A program made the translations under genes and the position numbers. Source: Capsicum annuum (Eukaryota; Streptophyta; Magnoliopsida; Solanales; Solanaceae). Taken from it: a stretch of 64,000 nucleotides of DNA. Location: assembly GCF_002878395.1 (NCBI RefSeq), contig NW_025856392.1, positions 87,904-151,903 on the forward strand, read 5' to 3'. A model generated the notes under the pieces. It ran no database searches, was not told the origin of the DNA, and saw nothing but the letters and a program-made list of their open reading frames with translations. The stretch's first letter is position 1, and each line of letters begins with the position of its first letter. Positions 58,994-64,000 of the stretch are shown here, piece by piece.

Positions 58994-60160
58994 ATTCCTC
59001 CTAAGAGAAGAAATTAGTCAGCCCCTTAGCCCGAAGAACCTTTGAGCGATAATGTTTCTCATGCAGAGTTCAGGACAGTATTTACCACTGTTACTCATTT
59101 AGTAGTGGTCCATAATGAGCGACCAGCTATCATTCTGGTGAACCCAATGGCGAACTCAGCTGTAGCCAAGATTCGGGATTTCACCCGAATGAATACTTCA
59201 TTCTTTCTTGGGTCTAAGACAAATAAGGACCCTCAGAAATTCCTAGATCAGGTGCAGAAAGTGACAGACGTCATGGGGGTGACTACTATTGAAAGTGTTG
59301 AGCCAGCTGCATATCAGTTACAGTATGTTTCTCACACTTAGCTCATATAGTGAAAGTCAGAGAGGGAAGATAATGCAGGGCCAGTTGAGTGGGAGGACTT
59401 TGTGTCTGTTTTTCTAGATAGATTATTTCCCCTAGAGCTTAGGGAAGCTAAGGTGTTATAATTCATCAAAATATGGTAGGGTAATATGATAGTGAAAGAG
59501 TATTCTCTTAAGTTTACTCAATTACCCAGATATGCCCCTCATGTTGTTGCAGATAGCTGGGCAAGGATGAGTAAGTTCATTTAACGAATGAATCATAGCA
59601 TGGTTAATGAGTGCAGGTCCGCCATGCTGAATAGTAACATGACTTTAGACAGGCTTCTGACTCATAATCAAAAGGTTGAGGAGCAAAAAATTAATATGAG
59701 GGAGACGCAGAGTAGGAAAGCTAGGACAAGTAGCTTCAACTTTAGTCAGTCTAAGTCAAAACGAGGAAATCGTTCTCAATTTCGTCCTAATTCATCAGTT
59801 CTAGCTTCTTCTACATCCAATGCTCCAGCTCCTAAGTTCACATAGGGTAAAAACTATAGAACTCCAGGCTCTAAGACCAAGGGCAGTGTTAGCAGTGCCC
59901 ACACCTATCCTCTTTACTAGACTTGTGGCTAGCATCATTTGGGTATTTGCAGAGCTGGCAATGGTATTTGTTTTGGATATGGAAATCTAGGTAACAGAGT
60001 TAGAGACTGTTCTCAGCCAGGTCCTCAGGGTCAACAAAATTGCTCTTCAACTCAGTTTGGTCGTCTAAATTAGCAGGGTGCCACCTCCAGTATTACTAGT
60101 GGCCAATGCCAAAATTGTCTCTAGGCTCCTCACTCTCTACAAGATCAGAAAAATTCTCCT
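58994..60160 (+). pseudogene. Gag, body 2
   Basis: The equivalent of the body 1 start codon is ATT (58994-58996), so initiation is lost. A stop at 59027 matches that of body 1. The frame 59042-59341 reads AEFRTVFTTVTHLVVVHNERPA...FTRMNTSFFLGSKTNKDPQKFLDQVQKV. The frame 59588-59845 holds NQKVEEQKINMRETQSRKARTSSFNFSQSKSKRG. The zinc knuckle at 59969-60010 is CFGYGNLGNRVRDC: its second cysteine is Y and its histidine is N. Confidence 0.85.
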
Positions 60161-60169
60161 GATGTAGTT

Positions 60170-60590
60170 ACTGGTACATTACAGATCGTTCATGTTCATG
60201 TTTATGGTTTTCTAGATCCAAGAGCTTCTATGTCTTTTGTTACTCCTATATAGCAGGAGATTTCAAAATCAATCCTGAAATCCTAGTAGAGCCCTTTTTA
60301 GTCTCTACCCCAGTGGGTAAAACCATCATAGCCTAATAGGTATATAATAACTGCCCGATTATAATATTTTAGAAAGTCACTTTAGCAGATTTAGTCGAAT
60401 TTGAGGTGACTGATTTTGAGGTCATTCTCAGTATGGATTGGCTTTATTCCTGTTATACCACAGTGACTGTAGAAACAAAATAGTCTAGTTGTAGTTCCCA
60501 AATGAACCCATCCATGAGTGGAAGGTCAGTGTATCCGCTTTTAGGTGTCAGCTGGTTTCCTACCTTCAGGCAAGTAAAATGATATCTAAA
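60170..60590 (+). pseudogene. Protease and linker, body 2
   Basis: GFLDPRASMSFVTPI then a stop at 60251, the same place as in body 1. D-P-G has become D-P-R at 60215-60223. FEVILSMDWLYSCYT is readable near 60417-60460. Confidence 0.75.
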
Positions 60591-61555
60591 GAATGTGTCT
60601 ATCATCTCGTTCGTGTTAAGGACACTAGTTTCAAAAATCCAACCCATGAATCAGTCCCTTTAGTGAATAAATATTTTGATGTCTTTCCCAAAGATCTTCT
60701 AGGAATTCCTCCCGAAAGGGAAATAATTTTTGGTATTGATTTTCTTCCAAATACTCAGCCTATCTCTATTCCACCATACAAAATGGCACCAGCAGAACTC
60801 AGTGAACTGAAATAACAATTGAAGGATCTCTTAGATAAGGGATTCATCAGGCCCAGTGTTTCCCAATAGGGAGCTCTAATATTATTCGTGCATATGAAAG
60901 ACGGATCTCTAAGAATATGTATAGACTACCGCCAACTCAACAAGGTCACGGTCAAGAACAAGTATCCTCTTCCCAGAGTCAATGACTTGATTGACCAAAT
61001 TTAAGGTGCCTGTTATTTCTCTATTATAGGTCTCAGATCTAGCTTTCATCAGCTCAGAGTTAAGGAATGCAATATTCTGAAAGTAGATTTCTGGAATTGC
61101 TATGGTCACTTCGAATTTCTAGTTATGTCATTTGGTCTTACCAACTCCCAGCAGCTTTGATGAACTTGATGAACCATGTGTTCAAGCAGTACTTAGACAC
61201 GTTTGTCATAATCTTCATAGATGATATTTTGGTGTATTCTCGCAGTGAGCGTGATCATGCAGTCCATCTCAGGACAGCACTTCAGACTCTTAGAGATTAT
61301 CAGCTATTCGCCAAATTCAAGAAGTGCTAATTTTTTCTAAGGTCAGTAGCATTTCTTGGTCACATCATTTTCGGTGATGTGATTATAGTTGATCCTCAAA
61401 AGACCAAAGCATCAAGAAACTAGCCCAGACATGTCTCTCCATTAAATATTAGGAGTTTGTTAGGTTTGGCTAGCTATTACAGATGGTTTGTTGAGGGATT
61501 TTCTTCTATTGCATTCCTTATGTCCTTATTGACTCAGAAGAAAGTCAAGTTTCAG
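60591..61555 (+). pseudogene. Reverse transcriptase, body 2
   Basis: The frame at 60579-60815 covers VCVYHLVRVKD-type linker and [43 protein letters not shown], ending in a private stop. Next come private stops in SVSQ*GA and QI*GACYF. A one-base loss near 61142 shifts to the frame with [23 protein letters not shown] (FIDD 61214-61225). The residues [10 protein letters not shown] of relatives are IIGLRSSFHQ, losing one catalytic acid. Confidence 0.85.
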
Positions 61556-62045
61556 TGATCAGATCCTTGCGAGAAGAGTTTTTAGGTGTTGAAGACTTGA
61601 CACACCTCAGCACTAGTTTTAGCTCTTCCAAATCATCCAGATGAGTTCATAGTGTATTGTGATGTATCCAAAGTAGGTTTGGGTTGTGTTCTCAAGCAAT
61701 ATGGTAAGCTTATAGCCTATGCCTCCAGATAGCTTATGCCCATAAGAAGAATAATCCTACTCATGATCTTGAGTTAGAAACCATAGTATTTGCCTTAATG
61801 ATTTGGAGGCATTATCTACACGGTGTTCATGTAGATATGTTCATAGATCATAAGAGTCTTCAGTATTTTATTTCTCAAAAATATCTTAATATTTATCTGA
61901 GAAGGTGGTTAGAGCATTTGAAAGATTATGACATTAGTGTCCTCTATCATCCTGGCAAGGCCAATGTAGTGGTCGACACTTTCAGTAGACTATCCATAGG
62001 TAGTTTTTCTCATGTCGACGACAGTAAAAAAAAGTTAGCTTAAGA
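61556..62045 (+). pseudogene. RNase H, body 2
   Basis: Begins after the shared stop at 61556. LALPNHPDEFIVYCDVSKVGLGCVL is readable, then bases are lost near 61735-61745 and the frame continues at 61798-62043: [21 protein letters not shown] and [25 protein letters not shown]. Confidence 0.85.
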
Positions 62046-63180
62046 AGTCCATTATCTTGCAAAACTAGGCGTTCGCTTAGTCGTTATAGAAAAGGGTGAT
62101 ATATGGGTTTAGAGTAGATCAGAATCATATTTAGTTTCCGACGTAAAGGAAAAGCAAGATAGAGATCCCAACCTTATCAAGTTGAAAGAGCCAGTTCAGG
62201 ATCAGAAAATAGGAGTTTTCTCCCAAGGGGGAGATGGTGTCCTTCGTTGTTAAGGTTATCTCTGTGTTCCATGTATAGATGACTTAAAGCAATAAATTCT
62301 CACAGAAGTGCATGGTGTGCGTTACTTTATTCATCTAGGGGCCACAAAGATGTACCACAACTTGTAGGGGATATATTAGTGGAGTGGGATGAAGAGAGAT
62401 ATTGCAGAGTTTGTTGCTAAGTTCTCTTCATGTATGCAAGGTTAGATAGAGAATCAGCAGCCTAGTGGGTCCATACAGGAGTTTAGTATTCATAATTAGA
62501 AGTGGGAAGTCATGAACATATCCTTTGTAACGGGTTTGCTGCGAACTCGTCATCAGTACAATTCAGTTTGGGTAATTGTAGATAGAATGACCAAATTAGC
62601 TTATTTTCTTCCAGATCATACCTATTATTAGATCGAGGATTACACCAAGCTCTACATCAAGGAGCTGGTCATATTGAATAGTATTCCGTTGTCTGTTATC
62701 TTGGACAGAGGTACCAAGTTCACCTCTCACTTTTGGAAATCTTTCCAAATGGGTCTTGGTACCCAAGTTCTTCTTAGTATAGCCATTCATCCTCAGACAG
62801 GGAGTCAGGTAGAAAGGACCATTTAGACCTAAGAAGATATGCTAAGAGTGTGTGAAATTGATTTCAAGGGAAGTTGGGATCACCATTTACCTTTTATTGA
62901 ATTTGCATACAATAAAAACTATCATTCCAGTATTCGGATGGCTATATTTGAAGCTCTCTATGGTAGGAGATGTAGATCTCCAATTGGTTGGTTCGAAGTT
63001 AGTGAGGCCTCAGTCATTGTGCCTGACTTAGTATTCGATGCCTTAGAAAAAGCCTAGTTAATCAGAGAAAGACTTTGGCCTGCTCACAGCCGACATAAGT
63101 CTTAAAAAGATGTTCGTAGAAAAGGTCTCAAGTTTGATATTGGTTACTATGTCTATGTAAAGATCTCTCCTATGAAGGGA
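62046..63180 (+). pseudogene. Integrase, body 2
   Basis: It retains the roughly 50 bp missing in body 1. The core reads MNISFVTGLLRTRHQYNSVWVIVDRMTK, where the family's catalytic D (MDF) is S. The second acid is in VILDRGTKFTSHFWKSF, the third in SQVERTI, before the shared stop at 62824. The frame 62839-63057 continues VCEIDFKGSWDHHLPFIEFAYNKNYHSSIRMAIFEALYGRRCRSPIGWFEVSEAS. The minus frame 62596-62790 is antisense. Confidence 0.85.
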
Positions 63181-63595
63181 GTGAAGCGGTTCGGCAAGAA
63201 AGGGAAACTCAGTCCCCGATACATCAGTCCCTTTAAGATACTCAATCGATTTGACAAGGAAGCGTATGATCTCGAATTATCTTTAGATCCAGACTCTGCT
63301 TATCCAGTATTTCATGTCTCTTTTCTCAAGAAGATCATAGGTGTCCCATTAATTATAGTCCCTATTCAGAGCATTGATGTTCAGAACACTCTCTGTTGTA
63401 AAGAGATTCCAGTCAAAATCTTAGACTATCAGACTCATAGATGGAGGCACAAAAAGGTCCCTCTAGTTAAGGTTCTTTGGAGAAATCATTCCATCGAGGG
63501 AACTACTTAGGAAGCAGAAGCAGACATGCGTACCAAGTATCCTAACCTCTTCTTTGCCAACTCAGATCAAGCTCAAGGTAATAGTTCTCCTTAAG
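63181..63595 (+). pseudogene. Integrase chromodomain-like tail, body 2
   Basis: The frame at 63172-63510: KRFGKKGKLSPRYISPFKIL, YPVFHVSFLKKIIGVPLIIVP, CKEIPVKILDYQTHRWRHKKVPLVKVLWRNHSIEGTT, then a stop at 63508 identical in position to that in body 1, followed by EAEADMRTKYPNLFFAN. Confidence 0.88.
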
Positions 63596-63869
63596 CTTGC
63601 TCAATTTCATTTTCAGTGTTCATCACAAACATGGTATGCAGTTTCATGCTCATTTTCCCATTATAAACTTGGTCGCAAGTACCATTGCATACTCAGTCAT
63701 GCATTCATGAATCAGTTACAGGTGCTTAAGATATGCATGTTCAGTATTATACATTCAGCTTGCCAGTCATGTCAATCATGAGATCATGTTCCAGTCATTC
63801 ATGCTTACTATGTACGTCAGTTGTCTTTTCTTTCCTCTCAGTCAGTCTCATTCGAGGACGAATGTTCTC

Positions 63870-63879
63870 AAGGGGGAGA
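63870..63879 (+). promoter_or_regulatory. Polypurine tract 2
   Basis: AAGGGGGAGA, three bases before LTR3. Confidence 0.9.
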
Positions 63880-63882
63880 TAT

Positions 63883-64000
63883 TATAACACCCCATACTTA
63901 TCCTTGCTAATTTTATATCAAGAATTATTAATATTAGCTTCTAAATTGAATAATAATTATTCCATGAGGAATCTTTAAGATTTTTACTTTTTGTCATGTG
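63883..64000 (+). mobile_element. LTR3 of the array, first 118 bp only
   Basis: Starts TATAACACCCC (TG changed to TA) and aligns base by base with the starts of LTR1 and LTR2. The remainder is outside the window, so it cannot be told whether a third body follows. Confidence 0.9.

Larger units (their letters stand above)
48712..64000 (+). mobile_element. Tandem Tekay-like chromovirus array: LTR-body-LTR-body-LTR
   Basis: Three LTRs in the same direction (48712, 56275, 63883) flank two gag-pol bodies, each with PBS after the left LTR and PPT before the right LTR. LTR-start spacing is 7563 and 7608 bp. Neighbouring copies share a single LTR. The left flank is GAAAG. The right end is outside the window. 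Both bodies are inactive and share lesions. Confidence 0.92.

Noticed and set aside
48712..64000. Endogenous pararetrovirus considered, because of the Met-type PBS and RT
   Set aside because: Flanking LTRs, PPT, integrase and a chromodomain-like tail identify a chromovirus retrotransposon instead.

Overview
This window is AT-rich flowering-plant nuclear DNA of the repeat-filled, probably pericentromeric, kind. Almost everything I can identify is a long terminal repeat (LTR) retrotransposon of the Ty3/gypsy superfamily, in several layers of nesting and all decayed. Two lineages dominate: Athila-like elements (PBS of the TGGcGCCgTTGCcGGGG type, Athila-type gag, protease and RT) and Tekay/Del-like chromoviruses (LTRs of about 2.5 kb, initiator-Met-tRNA PBS, PPT AAGGGGGAGA, integrase ending in a chromodomain-like tail). 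The style of the LTRs suggests Solanaceae, but that is familiarity, not proof. I found no cellular protein-coding gene, rRNA, tRNA or CRISPR array. No open frame exceeds 158 codons, and the recognisable ones are pieces of gag-pol.

Layout. Positions 1-1816 are part of a minus-strand LTR. Positions 1942 to about 42075 read as one old minus-strand Athila-like element (Athila-B) that has been repeatedly invaded. Its 3' LTR (1942-3264) and 3' UTR are split by a plus-strand solo LTR (3452-8193, perfect TAGAT target duplication), which itself holds a Tekay-like solo LTR (3714-6252). A degraded extra-ORF region (9.2-11.6 kb) and integrase/RNase H remnants (12.7-14.6 kb) follow. The RNase H/RT junction holds a solo LTR (14619-16105), and the RT is cut in two by a second, younger Athila-like element, Athila-A (16295-25640). 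The rest of the RT, the protease and gag lie at 25641-27472, 37707-37918 and 39878-41070. They are interrupted by a nearly complete minus-strand Tekay-like element (27473-37706) and a solo LTR (37919-39872, perfect TCTTG duplication). The Athila-B PBS and 5' LTR are at 41075-42075.

From 42 to 48.7 kb there is a patchwork: a solo LTR (42993-45102), the 3' end of a plus-strand LTR with PBS and leader but no gag-pol (to about 46165), about 1.7 kb of unassigned AT-rich DNA, an LTR-like relic, and a minus-strand Tekay LTR fragment cut at 48711.

From 48712 to the window end is a plus-strand tandem array of a Tekay-like chromovirus: LTR1 - body 1 - LTR2 - body 2 - LTR3 (cut by the window edge), with a period of about 7.6 kb. 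The two bodies share eight in-frame stop codons, at least some of which are absent from the minus-strand relative. This implies that an already dead copy was duplicated, or that a defective lineage was mobilised in trans.

No gene here is predicted to make a functional product. The interest lies in the nesting order, the array, the shared lesions, and sequence features that recur in LTRs of different families (a splice-donor-like site and GC-rich repeated dyads). I found no convincing new biological system.
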